Shown: positions 52,430 through 60,890, counted from the first letter of the stretch. The stretch: 64,000 bases of DNA from Selenomonadales bacterium (GCA_018434945.1 JAHDOI010000028.1:34918-98917); one strand, 5' to 3'. Translations and numbers: made by a program. Notes: a model not told the origin generated them from the letters alone.

Positions 52430-53452
52430 TCACAGTCTGGCTTCACCGTGCAGGACGGTTTCCCGAAGGAGGGTGACGAAAGCCAGGTGGGCATGGACGC
52501 CGCAGCCATCGGCACCCGGGTATACACCGCCGCCGATGGGGTCGTGGAAGCCGGCGGCTGCGGTGGCTTCGAGCACCTTCTTCTCCCGCACGGCGTCGCA
52601 GGCGGCCGCGGGAACGCCTGTCCTCAGGCCGAGGAGAGCGGCGAGGGCGTAGCCGCCCCAGTTGGAGATGGCGGCGGCGACGAGGACGTCGACTGTTGTG
52701 GCCGGCGCTATGCCGCCGCCGCAGGGGCACTGGCACTTGGCGCCGTAGGGGACCTGGGCCCTTACGGCGTCGGCGATGTTGGCCATGCCGATCTCGTTGC
52801 CGCCGTCGCCGATGCCGATGGTGGCGATGCCCCGCCGGGCGGCGGCGCGGAAGATGTAGTCAATTTTGGCCATGCCGGCGCCGGTGTCTTCGCCGTTCAT
52901 GTTATGGACAACGCCGGCGGCGTTCATGCCGCCCCGCTCGATGGCGATGCAGGCGGCGGGGTTGAGGCCGTCGAGCAGCCGCTCGGCGGCCGGCTCGGCC
53001 TCGCCGGCGTCGACGGGGAAGGGCAGCACGGCGATAGTGAGCAGCTTGTCCCGCGCGACCGAGTGGCCGATCTCTTGAGGGGCGACACAATGGAAGCCCG
53101 CGGCGCGGGCGACGGTTTTGACGCCCTCCACCAGGCAGGCATCGGTGACGATGACAGGGGCGGCCTTGACGGCCAGCCGCAGGGCGCGGGCGAGGGCGAC
53201 GGCTCCGGGCGGTCCGTCCGATTCGCCGCAGTCGGGGGCGACGATAGGCTGGTCGACCCAGCCGGTGGCGATAACGACGGTGTCGCCAGGACGCACGCGG
53301 TCCAGGATAAGGTCGGTGGCTGCCATGGTGAGGGGCTTGCCGGTCTTCTCGCGGGCTGCGCCGTAGAGTTTGCCGATGATGCCCCGCGCCGGGATGTCCA
53401 GGCTGATTAGGCTGTCAAGCGTTTCGGCGATCTGCAATGTTTTCTGTTCCAT
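52430..53452 (-). CDS. DUF4392 protein / D-glutamate cyclase C-type domain
   Basis: The 340-residue protein starts MEQKTLQIAETLDSLIS behind AAGAGGAAGAGGA; a longer frame exists but has no ribosome site. ATGWVDQPIVAPDCGESDGPPGAVALARAL near residue 62 and IGIGDGGNEIGMANIADAV near residue 205 are conserved blocks. KCQCPCGGGIAPATTVDVLVAAAISNWGGYAL near 235 (Cys-rich) is another. These match DUF4392, the C-terminal catalytic half of mammalian D-glutamate cyclase. It is the first gene of a two-gene unit with the DUF1445 protein and is preceded by a strong promoter and a structured leader. Confidence 0.87.
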   Translation of the reverse strand: MEQKTLQIAETLDSLISLDIPARGIIGKLYGAAREKTGKPLTMAATDLILDRVRPGDTVVIATGWVDQPIVAPDCGESDGPPGAVALARALRLAVKAAPVIVTDACLVEGVKTVARAAGFHCVAPQEIGHSVARDKLLTIAVLPFPVDAGEAEPAAERLLDGLNPAACIAIERGGMNAAGVVHNMNGEDTGAGMAKIDYIFRAAARRGIATIGIGDGGNEIGMANIADAVRAQVPYGAKCQCPCGGGIAPATTVDVLVAAAISNWGGYALAALLGLRTGVPAAACDAVREKKVLEATAAAGFHDPIGGGVYPGADGCGVHAHLAFVTLLRETVLHGEARL

Positions 53453-53553
53453 TCCTCTTCCTCTTTTCCTTCCTGCGGCAAGGCTCGTCCATGTTCGTCC
53501 ACGAACGACATTTCCCGGGAAATTTCGCGCTCCGTGCACCTCGTCGATCCCAC

Positions 53554-53680
53554 AAAAAAAGGCTTGGCCTCAGCCTTGCCTCGTGCTTGCGGAGAACCGG
53601 GCTGCGCCTGCCGCACAGTCCGGCAGAGCCGGCGGCGCCAGGGCAGGTCATATGCTGCCAGGATACGGCGGATTATTTAT
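53554..53680 (-). ncRNA. candidate structured leader or small RNA ahead of the D-glutamate cyclase genes
   Basis: A strong promoter would start RNA near 53680. The next about 126 nt contain nested stems (GGCAG/CTGCC, CCGGC/GCCGG, TGCCG/CGGCA) and end in AAGGCT-loop-AGCCTT followed by T7 on the minus strand (53554-53577). The T-run lies 101 bp before the DUF4392 start. It may be an attenuated leader or a free small RNA. I compared it by eye with lysine, T-box, SAM, THF, cobalamin and SRP consensus and found no match. Confidence 0.55.
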
Positions 53681-53686
53681 GTGTTT

Positions 53687-53715
53687 ATGATACCAGCAGG
53701 CGCCGGACCTGTCAA
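53687..53715 (-). promoter_or_regulatory. strong sigma-70 promoter
   Basis: On the minus strand TTGACA, exactly 17 bp, TATCAT. It lies just downstream of the asnB stop and drives the structured leader and the two cyclase genes. Confidence 0.85.
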
Positions 53716-53754
53716 CGCCCGGGCCGCCTGCCGGAGGCCCGGGCGGCGGGCCGG

Positions 53755-55599
53755 TCAGAGGATGACGCGGATGTTGTTGTCGCGCAGCCAGGCGTCAGCC
53801 TGGATGAGGAAGGCCATGAGCTGCGGCCCGCCCATAAGCTGGCCGAACCACGGATGGGGCGAGCCGGCGGCGGCCGACAGCGCGAAGTCGCGGACTCTCG
53901 CGGTGTCGACGAGCGGCAGCAGGGGCGAAGCCGGGTCGTCGAGGACGGCGAGCAGCCGGTCGGTGACGGCGGCTACGAACGAGGGGTTGTGGGTTTTCGG
54001 ATAGGGGCTCTTGCGGCGCCACAGCACGTCGTCGGGCAGGACGCCGGCGAGGGCATGGCGCAGTAGGCCTTTTTCGCGGTTCTGGTAGTTCTTCATCGCC
54101 CAGGGGATGTTCCAGGCGTACTCCACCAGCCGGTGGTCGCAGAAGGGCACCCGGAGTTCGAGACCGAACGCCATGCTCATGCGGTCCTTGCGGTCGAGGA
54201 GGGTGGGCATCCAGTAGAAGAGGCTGAGGTGGAATATTTCCCGCATGCGGGCGTCTTCCTCGGCTTCGCCGGCCAGTCGGGGCACTTCGGCGAGCGCCTC
54301 GCCGTAACGCTGACGGGGGTAGTCGCGCAGGAGGGGGTCGCTCCTGAGTTCGGGGGCCAGCAGTTCGAGGCGCTGCTCAGGACGGGGCGACCAGGGAAAA
54401 GTGCCGGCGGAGAGCATCTCCGGGCGATAGAACCAGGGGTAACCGCCGAATATCTCATCGGCGCATTCGCCTGACAGCCCGACGGTCGCTTCTTTTTTGA
54501 CCTCGCGGCTGAAGAGATAGAGGGAGGTGTCGATGTCGGCCATCCCCGGGAGGTCGCGGGCGCGGACGGCTTCGCGGAGAGTGCCGGCAAGTTCGGGAGT
54601 GTCGAGGAGAATCTCGCGATGGCGGGTGGCAAAATGCTCGGCGACCCGCTGCACCCAGGGCGCGTCGCGGTTGGGCTGGAAGGAATGCGCGGCGAAGAAG
54701 CGGTCGTTGTCGACGTATTCGACAGAGAATGTGTCGAGGCTGCGTCCTTCCTCCCGGCAGGCGGCGGCGGCGACGGCGGTGATGGCGCTGGAATCGAGGC
54801 CGCCGGACAGCAAGGTGCACAGCGGGACGTCGGAGACGAGCTGGCGTTTGACGGCGTCCTGAAAGAGCGCCCGCACCATGGCGACGGTGGTGGGGAAGTC
54901 CTGCTCGTGCGGCTGGCTGTCAAGCGACCAGTAGCGCGTTTTCGTAAACCCCCGCCGCCCGAAAAGAGCCGTGCAGCCGGGTTCGAGCTCGTCTATGCCC
55001 CGGAATACGCCGTGTCCGGGGGTGCGCGCCGGCCCGAGCATGAAGATCTCCGCCAGCCCCTCGCGGTCGATTTCCGCTTCGATGTCCGGATGGGCGAGCA
55101 AGGCCTTAAGTTCGGAGGCAAACACCAGCCCGTCGTGGCGGCGGGCGTAAAATAGCGGTTTTACGCCCAGGCGGTCGCGGGCGAGGAAAAGGTGCTGGCA
55201 GGCTACATCCCAGATGCCGAAGGCGAAGATCCCGTTTAATCTGGAGACGCAGCCGGTCCCCCATTCGATGTAGGACTTGAGGAGCACCTCGGTGTCGGAG
55301 GAAGTGGTGAAGTCATGGCCCCGGGCCATGAGGTCCCAGCGCAGGTCGGCGGTGTTGTAGAGTTCGCCGTTGTAGGTTATTACGTATTCTTGCCCGCCGC
55401 GACGACGGAGCATGGGTTGCTTGCCTCCCGCCGGGTCAACGACGCAGAGGCGCCGGTGGCCAAGGGCGGCATGCCGCGACGCGTAAAAACCCTGCGCGTC
55501 CGGTCCGCGCCGGGCCAGCGTATCGGTCATGTCCGCCATGACGGACCCTTCGCGGGTCAGATCCCTGCCCCAGTCGACCCATCCGGTGATACCGCACAT
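53755..55599 (-). CDS. asnB: glutamine-hydrolysing asparagine synthase
   Basis: The 614-residue enzyme has the catalytic Cys2 (MCGITGWVDW) of the class II glutaminase domain (residues 1-215; RRGPDAQGFY, NGELYNTADLR, SSDTEVLLKSYIEWG, GKQPM). The synthase domain's ATP-pyrophosphatase loop is LCTLLSGGLDSSAITAVAA near residue 265, and GLSGECADEIFGGYPWFYR is near 375. The length and motifs suggest a full asparagine synthase, moving amide nitrogen from Gln to Asp. The nearest leader (55600-55746) contains a GC hairpin but no recognisable T-box. Confidence 0.93.
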   Translation of the reverse strand: MCGITGWVDWGRDLTREGSVMADMTDTLARRGPDAQGFYASRHAALGHRRLCVVDPAGGKQPMLRRRGGQEYVITYNGELYNTADLRWDLMARGHDFTTSSDTEVLLKSYIEWGTGCVSRLNGIFAFGIWDVACQHLFLARDRLGVKPLFYARRHDGLVFASELKALLAHPDIEAEIDREGLAEIFMLGPARTPGHGVFRGIDELEPGCTALFGRRGFTKTRYWSLDSQPHEQDFPTTVAMVRALFQDAVKRQLVSDVPLCTLLSGGLDSSAITAVAAAACREEGRSLDTFSVEYVDNDRFFAAHSFQPNRDAPWVQRVAEHFATRHREILLDTPELAGTLREAVRARDLPGMADIDTSLYLFSREVKKEATVGLSGECADEIFGGYPWFYRPEMLSAGTFPWSPRPEQRLELLAPELRSDPLLRDYPRQRYGEALAEVPRLAGEAEEDARMREIFHLSLFYWMPTLLDRKDRMSMAFGLELRVPFCDHRLVEYAWNIPWAMKNYQNREKGLLRHALAGVLPDDVLWRRKSPYPKTHNPSFVAAVTDRLLAVLDDPASPLLPLVDTARVRDFALSAAAGSPHPWFGQLMGGPQLMAFLIQADAWLRDNNIRVIL

Positions 55600-55636
55600 C
55601 TTTACCCTCTCCTTATCATCAGACCGGGAAACGAAC

Positions 55637-55677
55637 GGCGCCTACCGGCGCCGGCGAGCGGCCCGGTAGGCGTCTTT
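55637..55677. other. GC-rich stem-loop between ymaF-like gene and asnB
   Basis: GCGCCTACCGG and CCGGTAGGCGTC form a long stem with an inner GC-rich loop; a T-run follows only weakly on either strand. It may end the YmaF-like transcript or sit in the asnB leader. Confidence 0.45.
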
Positions 55678-55746
55678 GCCCCGTGGTTACGGGTTATGAT
55701 ATGCGGCGGCTGCTTATTTTGCCACCCCGGCCGCCTGGCGTTTGGG

Positions 55747-56173
55747 TCAGCGTTTGTTGCCCTTGCTTTTTTTGTTTGTGTTTGTCGCCATAGCCGGCAA
55801 TTCGTCGAGGTCTTCCTCTTCCTCCGGCAGGCTGGGGGCCTGGGCGGTGGCGTCGGCGACATCGTGGCTGTGTCCGTCGTCGTAGCTCGTCTCGCCTTCG
55901 AAAGGATGCACGTGGCCGCCGTCCATCGTTTCGACGGCCGGTCCGGTCATGACGTCGAACCAGTGCCAGTGGCCGTCGTAAAACGAGGTCCGCACCCGCA
56001 TGCGGTGGATGTGGGACGGGCCTGCGCATCTGGCCGGTCCGGTTACGCCCTGGACGATATGCTGGTGGTCGTCGGCGACCAGCGTCAATGTATTGAAAAC
56101 ATGGACATGAACCATATGGCGATCTTCGCGGTCTTCGCCGGGGGGGGCGGCGGAGCGTTTCGCTGTCGGTCAT
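55747..56173 (-). CDS. YmaF-family His-rich protein, frameshifted near its start
   Basis: The clear domain (MVHVHVFNTLTLVADDHQHIVQG...) opens at an ATG with no ribosome site. A better start (MTDSETLRRPP at 56173, behind GGGAGG) lies upstream in a different frame. One extra base in the G8 run at 56140-56147 (C8 in coding sense) separates them; with seven, translation reads MTDSETLRRPPGEDREDRHMVH. The family has repeated H-x-H motifs (HVH, HQH, HIH, HWH, HVH, HSH), suggesting metal binding. An acidic and a Lys-rich tail close it. Function is unknown. Confidence 0.78.
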
Positions 56174-56255
56174 ATTCCTACCTCCCTTCTGTTATGTAGT
56201 GTATTATATGCGCCAGGCCTTCCGCCGGCGACAAGGAATAACCGCCCTCCTCCTA

Positions 56256-56284
56256 TTGGCATTTCGTGATCCGGATGGTAAAAT
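56256..56284 (+). promoter_or_regulatory. sigma-70 promoter for the GNAT gene
   Basis: TTGGCA, 17 bp, TAAAAT; transcription would start near 56291, 29 bp before the start codon. Confidence 0.7.
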
Positions 56285-56319
56285 AATTGGAAAAGACTGA
56301 TTATGTCAGGAGCGTATGT

Positions 56320-56742
56320 ATGGATTACCGAATTCAGGAGAACTGCCAGGGGATTGACTGGGATGTTGTTTACGAGATAATGACCGTCTCCAGGATGGCC
56401 TCGCGGCCGTTGGAGAAGGTGCGGCTGGCGTTCGAAAACAGCCAACGGGTGGTGTTCGTCTTCGATGGCGACCAGATGATCGGCATCGGGCGGGCGATTT
56501 CGGACGGCGCTTACGAGGCGGCACTTTACGATGTCGCCGTGCGCCCCGAATACCGGGGCAAAGGACTCGGCAGACTGATCGTCACGACGATCCAGGATAG
56601 TCTGCCGGACATGGATATGATATTTTTCGCTATGCCGGGAGTGGAGGACTTTTACCGGTCGATGGGCTATAAGAAAATGCTGACAGGCATGGCCAAGTTT
56701 GTCCGCGCGGAGCCCATGCGGGAAAAAGGCTTCACTGACTGA
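56320..56742 (+). CDS. GNAT-family N-acetyltransferase
   Basis: The 140-residue protein starts MDYRIQENCQGIDWDVVYEIM behind AGGAGCG. The acetyl-CoA loop ALYDVAVRPEYRGKGLGRLIV is near residues 72-92 (RGKGLG), and MIFFAMPGVEDFYRSMGYKKM forms the last strands. It resembles small GNAT proteins acting on amines or protein termini. The acceptor is unknown. It has its own promoter and a terminator-like hairpin downstream. Confidence 0.9.
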   Translation: MDYRIQENCQGIDWDVVYEIMTVSRMASRPLEKVRLAFENSQRVVFVFDGDQMIGIGRAISDGAYEAALYDVAVRPEYRGKGLGRLIVTTIQDSLPDMDMIFFAMPGVEDFYRSMGYKKMLTGMAKFVRAEPMREKGFTD

Positions 56743-56775
56743 AGCGTCCTGATAAACTTTGGGGAGTAGCCAAAA

Positions 56776-56804
56776 GGACACCCGCTGCTATTTGGCGGGT
56801 GTCC
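56776..56804 (-). terminator. terminator between GNAT and lipoprotein genes
   Basis: GGACACCCGC pairs with GCGGGTGTCC across 9 nt; TTTT follows on the minus strand, so it mainly serves the lipoprotein gene, with weaker use on plus. Confidence 0.7.
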
Positions 56805-56829
56805 TCGCATTAAGACCGGGAATATAAGG

Positions 56830-57303
56830 TTAAATTTTGCTTATCAGCTGCTGCAGGATTTTGTATTTGGCGTCTTGATAAATCTTATCGAGGTCGACGA
56901 TATACCACTCGCCGTTGAGTTTCTCCAACCCGACCGGCCGTACGACCACGTTGAGGGAGTTCTGTTCGGTTTGCAGTGTGGCGACGACGACGGCGTAATC
57001 TCCCTGTTCGGCCGCTTTGCGGAGCGACAGGAGGTTGGCGTTTTTCAGGTCCCCCAGCCCGGATTTGCCGGTGAGGTACTTGATGACCACCCGAGGATCG
57101 TTGGCCGTGCTCGGAGAAACATAGAGCGCGGCGTCGTTCAGACGGTCGCCCTTGGCAGCCTCGAAGAAGGTTTTGACAACCCCGTCGGCAGACAAGCCGG
57201 TTATGCGCTTGGCTCCGCCGCCTCCGCCGCCGCAGCCGGCCGCGAGCAGTACCACGATCAGTAGGGTAAATATCGCCGTAAGTTTCAACATGCTTTTCTT
57301 CAT
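56830..57303 (-). CDS. secreted lipoprotein, NTF2/DUF4878-like
   Basis: The 157-residue product has a signal peptide and lipobox LAAG|C with the lipid-bearing Cys at residue 24, followed by a glycine stretch. The mature part (GLSADGVVKTFFEAAKGDRLNDAALYVSP near residue 36; YAVVVATLQTEQNSLNVVVRPVGLEKLNGEWYIVDLDK) has the compact alpha+beta order of NTF2-like putative lipoproteins. It is probably anchored in the cell envelope. Ligand unknown. A TATAAT element with no clear -35 lies upstream near 57352 on the minus strand. Confidence 0.82.
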   Translation of the reverse strand: MKKSMLKLTAIFTLLIVVLLAAGCGGGGGGAKRITGLSADGVVKTFFEAAKGDRLNDAALYVSPSTANDPRVVIKYLTGKSGLGDLKNANLLSLRKAAEQGDYAVVVATLQTEQNSLNVVVRPVGLEKLNGEWYIVDLDKIYQDAKYKILQQLISKI

Positions 57304-57467
57304 CTACAGCCCATCCTTTCCCACGCATCATTATTGACACATGTTATGTCTATTATAGCACCACCTGACTGATTAGTCACCTCTCCTCCGCTGCCACTAT
57401 TTTCCTGATATGAACGCCGCGAACGCAGGTTACACTAGCCTAAAGCAAGCGAAGGAGGCCGAAATAT

Positions 57468-57698
57468 ATGTTTGAGGAACAAGATCCCAATCACCATAAC
57501 GATTCGCAGTCCATGGGCAAGGAGGCGGGGCTGAATTACACCGTCGGCAGCGCATCGCCGTCGCTCAAAAGCGGCAATATGCGAACCGTCAATTATCTCG
57601 TCCACCGGATGCTGTGGGAGCAGCAGGAGAAGATCGATCTCGACGATTTGGAGATGAGGACGCAAGGGATAATGTCGGTGGAGGACAGACCGGAATAG
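57468..57698 (+). CDS. small acidic protein, unknown
   Basis: The 76-residue protein has no Cys and no hydrophobic helix. It starts MFEEQDPNHHND behind AAGGAGG with 9 nt spacing. SGNMRTVNYLVHRMLWEQQEKIDLDDLEMRTQG near residue 35 is a predicted amphipathic helix region. The clear ribosome site and the terminator 10 bp downstream support a real gene. No family recognised. Confidence 0.65.
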   Translation: MFEEQDPNHHNDSQSMGKEAGLNYTVGSASPSLKSGNMRTVNYLVHRMLWEQQEKIDLDDLEMRTQGIMSVEDRPE

Positions 57699-57707
57699 CA
57701 CGGTTAA

Positions 57708-57745
57708 AAGCCCCTCTTCTGCCTCGGAAGGCATCTGGGGGGCTT
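57708..57745 (+). terminator. terminator after the small acidic protein gene
   Basis: AAGCCCC pairs with GGGGCTT and an inner TGCCT/AGGCA stem extends it; the T-run is short. Confidence 0.7.
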
Positions 57746-57824
57746 GTGATTTCCGTCACAGCGCCGGCGGCGCCGACGGCATTATAATGGTGTCAGGAGA
57801 ATATTTTACCAGGAGGCTATGACA

Positions 57825-58163
57825 ATGAGCAGGAAGTTTATTAAGAATATCGACTTCAGCAAGGCGCTCGATCTCGCGGGGCTGGTGGATTACCAGCCGG
57901 GACGGGTGGTGAGCCTGACGCTGGTCCAGAACGAGGCGCTGAGCATGACGCTGTTCGCTTTCGCAAAAGGCGAGGGAGTCAGCACGCACTCTGCCCCAGG
58001 GGACGCGATGGTGTACATCATCGACGGCCAGGCGGAAATCACCATCGGCGCTGAGAAACTTACAGCCGTCACCGGGCAGACGGTCGTGATGCCGGCAGAT
58101 ATACCCCACGGGCTGGAGGCCACGGAAGACTTCAAGATGCTGCTGATTCTGGTCAAGCAGTAG
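57825..58163 (+). CDS. cupin-domain protein
   Basis: The 112-residue protein is a single cupin barrel. Motif 1 is near [24 protein letters not shown] (residue 48, two His/Asp-type metal positions reduced to one His). Motif 2 is near [21 protein letters not shown] (residue 85). Start MSRKF at 57825 is 8 nt after AGGAGG; the upstream ATG is too close. Short cupins of this kind often bind metal or small ligands. The stop overlaps the convergent chemoreceptor gene by 11 bp. Confidence 0.88.
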   Translation: MSRKFIKNIDFSKALDLAGLVDYQPGRVVSLTLVQNEALSMTLFAFAKGEGVSTHSAPGDAMVYIIDGQAEITIGAEKLTAVTGQTVVMPADIPHGLEATEDFKMLLILVKQ

Positions 58164-59637
58164 CAAGGCGCAGGTCGGCGCCGATGACGCCGACGATTTC
58201 GCCGCCGTTTACGATCGGCAGTGATACTGTCAGGCAGGGCCGCCGGGAAATGGCCGAGATGTACGGAGCCGAGACGTAGGTTGCTCCGGACCGCGCTTCT
58301 TTGAACCATTCCCGGGCGGCGGCGTTGGCAATGCCGGCCGGCGGCAGCGAGACTATGAAGCGACCGTCGTTGGTGTTGGTCCATACGGCCTCAAGTTCGC
58401 CATGGCTTGACAGAAGTTCTGCGAGCTGCCGCTCGTGGAGCGCGGGGGCGAGCTCGGCAAATGCTTCGCTGCTGGCCATTCCCGCCAGGGTCGCTTTCAG
58501 TTTGGCCGTTTCGCCGGCCAAGAGGGCTTCTTCGTCGCCTTGGAGGGTGGCGAGCGCGAACGTGCCGGACGATTCCACCAGGGCGTTGGCGACTGTTGTC
58601 AGCAGTTCTCCCATGCGGGCGGTTTCGCGGATATGGTTTTCCTGTTGGGCGATAGAGGCGGTGACGGCCGCGACTTGGCCGGCAGTTTCCCGGCAGTCGG
58701 CAACCATGGCGCCGAGGAATTCGGCGGCTTTGCGGGTGGCTTCATACTGGGCGGCGCGGGCTGCGCTCGCCTGCTCAAGTTTTGTTTCGACCTGCGTACT
58801 GGCTGCGAGGATTGTTCTGAGGTTTGCCTCGACCGCCCGGACGGCCGTGCTACCATCGTTCACCGACCGGGTGCCTAAAGCGACGGCTTCCGCGGCTTCG
58901 GCCACTCCGGTGTCGATATGGGCCAGCAGCCTGTTGGCCGACGAAGCAGCGGCGGCGCTGGCGTCGGAAAGTTTCTGGATTTCCTGGGCGACGACGGCAA
59001 ACCCGCGTCCGTGCTCACCCGCCCGGGCTGCTTCTATGGAAGCGTTGAGGGCTAGAAGATTGGTCTGGGCGGAGATGCCGCGGATGGTGACGAGGAAGCT
59101 GTCGATTTCGCGGGCGATCTGGGTTAGGAGTCTTATTCTCTCGTCGACTGCCCGCGATGTGCGCTCGATATCGACCATGGCGGCCGCGGAAGCGGCCATC
59201 GACCGGCAGCCTGCCTCGGCCGCCTGCCGCGTGGCAGCGCCGTCGTTATGAATGTCGGCGGCTACTTGACTGATGGTCCTGGTGGCGGCGATGACGGCTT
59301 CGACCTGTAGAGACGCTTCGACGGCGCCGGCAACGGTATGGGCGGTAAGGTCGGTCGCGAAGCCAGCGGCTGTGCGGATGTCGCTGGCCAGTCGGCTGGC
59401 GTCGGCTATGGCGGCGTTCACCTGATTTGCGGCCCCGAGGACTTGGCTCGAGGACACTTGCATTCCGCGGCTGGCGGTTGAGAGACGGCTCACGAGGGCG
59501 ACGATGTGTTCAGCCAGCAGCGCCAGTTTGCCGGAGTATTGCCCGGGGACGAGGGATCCGGCGGCATTGCCGCCTACATAAGCCGCGGTCTGGGCAAGCA
59601 TTTTATCAAGCTCACGGTCACGGTTAAAACCCAGCAT
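58153..59637 (-). CDS. soluble methyl-accepting chemotaxis protein with C-terminal Cache-like domain
   Basis: The 494-residue protein has no transmembrane helix. Residues about 15-350 are a chemoreceptor signalling region with the hairpin tip [27 protein letters not shown] near residue 190. The C-terminal about 120 residues look like a Cache/PDC sensor fold ([58 protein letters not shown]). Such sensors normally lie outside the cell at the N-terminus, so this order and cytoplasmic location are unusual. It would sense an internal ligand and feed CheA. The start follows GGAGG. Confidence 0.88.
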   Translation of the reverse strand: MLGFNRDRELDKMLAQTAAYVGGNAAGSLVPGQYSGKLALLAEHIVALVSRLSTASRGMQVSSSQVLGAANQVNAAIADASRLASDIRTAAGFATDLTAHTVAGAVEASLQVEAVIAATRTISQVAADIHNDGAATRQAAEAGCRSMAASAAAMVDIERTSRAVDERIRLLTQIAREIDSFLVTIRGISAQTNLLALNASIEAARAGEHGRGFAVVAQEIQKLSDASAAAASSANRLLAHIDTGVAEAAEAVALGTRSVNDGSTAVRAVEANLRTILAASTQVETKLEQASAARAAQYEATRKAAEFLGAMVADCRETAGQVAAVTASIAQQENHIRETARMGELLTTVANALVESSGTFALATLQGDEEALLAGETAKLKATLAGMASSEAFAELAPALHERQLAELLSSHGELEAVWTNTNDGRFIVSLPPAGIANAAAREWFKEARSGATYVSAPYISAISRRPCLTVSLPIVNGGEIVGVIGADLRLATA

Positions 59638-59839
59638 AGCCTTCTACCTCCTCGAAAAAAAAGTCGCCCCCCTTGCGGGAAGCGACATCTTCGTCGTGAT
59701 ATATTTTCGATTGTAAGGGGCCAGGAATATTATGTCAAGGTTTCAGGCAAAATTCGCAACATTCTGCCTTCCACAGAAAGGAATTCCTGAGCCGATTTAA
59801 TAATAGTATTTAATAGGTTAACGAAAGGAGGTTGCGTCG

Positions 59840-59896
59840 ATGGTCTGGATGATGTTCCGTCCGGTCACCCATTGTAAGGAAGGCTGCCATAGATAG
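59840..59896 (+). CDS. 18-residue microgene, MVWMMFRPVTHCKEGCHR
   Basis: A consensus ribosome site AAAGGAGG lies 7 nt before ATG. The frame encodes 18 codons ending in TAG, with the motif HCKEGCH (two Cys two His). A very strong terminator follows 30 bp later. The 200 bp gap between two minus-strand genes contains nothing else. It could be a small functional peptide, a leader peptide, or chance. The ribosome site and terminator argue for expression. Confidence 0.55.
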   Translation: MVWMMFRPVTHCKEGCHR

Positions 59897-59925
59897 TCCC
59901 GGGCAGGACGGTAAAAGGCCCGAAA

Positions 59926-59954
59926 GGGGGCGCTCATGCGAGCGCCCCCTTTTT
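59926..59954 (+). terminator. strong terminator after the microgene
   Basis: GGGGGCGCTC pairs exactly with GAGCGCCCCC across 4 nt, followed by T5 on the plus strand. Confidence 0.92.
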
Positions 59955-59963
59955 CATGCCTTG

Positions 59964-60890
59964 CTATGATTCAATCCCTTTGCGCTGCTTGGCAGCGTAC
60001 ATCGCCTTATCCGCCACCTGCAGCAGTTCCTCGCTGTCCTGCCCGTCGCGGGGGAAAAGCGCGAGACCGACGCTGGCGCTGACGGAAAACTCCCTGTCCT
60101 CGAACCTCATCGGTTGCCGGACGGCTTCCATCAATTTGCGCAGAACAATGAAAACATCGTGCTCGTCGCCTATGCCTGGCAGGAGGACGGTGAATTCGTC
60201 GCCTCCAAGCCGGGCCACGATGTCGCTGCCGCGCACCGCGCCCACCAGTCGCTCGGCGACGAGCCGGAGAGCCTGATCGCCGATGTAGTGGCCGAGAGTG
60301 TCGTTGATTATCTTGAAGCGGTCGAGGTCGAGGAAGATCACGGCCAGCATGTCTTTATTGCTCCGCGACTGGGCAAGGGCGACGGCAAGTTTATCCCTTA
60401 GCATCACCCTGTTGGGCAGACCGGTGAGCGGATCGTGGTAAGCAAGGTGCTTTATCGTCTGCTCGTATCGTTTGCGCTCTGTTATGTCGACGATCTGGGC
60501 GATGAAGTATCGCGGCCGCCGCCGGGTGTCACGGACGAGGGAGACGTGGATGGTGACGTTTATTATCTCGCCGTCCCTGCGCAGATAACGTTTTTCCATG
60601 ACGAAACGCGGTTTCTTGCCGTGGAGAAGATCGCCAATCATGAACATGTCTTTGGTGAGATCTTCAGGATGGGTGATGCTCGCGAAATCCATCGCGGCCA
60701 GTTGGTCGACCGAATAACCGAGGATGTCGGCCATTGCCTGATTGACCCGCATGAAGCGACCTTTCAGGTCGGCGATGACCATGCCGATGGGGGCGTTGTC
60801 GAACACCAGCCGGAACCGTTCCTCGCTCTCGCGCAGGGCAGCCGCCTGCGCACTGTGTTGGTCCTCACAGTACGAGATCTTACCTTTCAT
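59964..60890 (-). CDS. PAS-GGDEF diguanylate cyclase
   Basis: The protein (308 residues from MKGKISYCEDQ) has a PAS domain near residues 15-130 (ERFRLVFDNAPIGMVIADLKGRFMRVNQAMADILGYS, with a PAC segment RRDGEIINVTIHVSL). A GGDEF domain follows near 145-308 (HDPLTGLPNRVMLRDKLA, FLDLDRFKIINDTLGH, RLGGDEFTVLLP). An RGSD inhibitory site precedes GGDEF by five residues. It should make c-di-GMP in response to a small ligand or redox cue. The start is uncertain; a GTG at 60932 is the other option, and neither has a good ribosome site. Confidence 0.9.
   Translation of the reverse strand: MKGKISYCEDQHSAQAAALRESEERFRLVFDNAPIGMVIADLKGRFMRVNQAMADILGYSVDQLAAMDFASITHPEDLTKDMFMIGDLLHGKKPRFVMEKRYLRRDGEIINVTIHVSLVRDTRRRPRYFIAQIVDITERKRYEQTIKHLAYHDPLTGLPNRVMLRDKLAVALAQSRSNKDMLAVIFLDLDRFKIINDTLGHYIGDQALRLVAERLVGAVRGSDIVARLGGDEFTVLLPGIGDEHDVFIVLRKLMEAVRQPMRFEDREFSVSASVGLALFPRDGQDSEELLQVADKAMYAAKQRKGIES

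Noticed and set aside
53407..53651. Small minus-strand frames in the DUF4392 leader
   Set aside because: They have no ribosome site, overlap the terminator hairpin and run into the real gene in other frames.
55600..55746. T-box leader of asnB
   Set aside because: No specifier loop or T-box core was recognised; only a GC hairpin is present.
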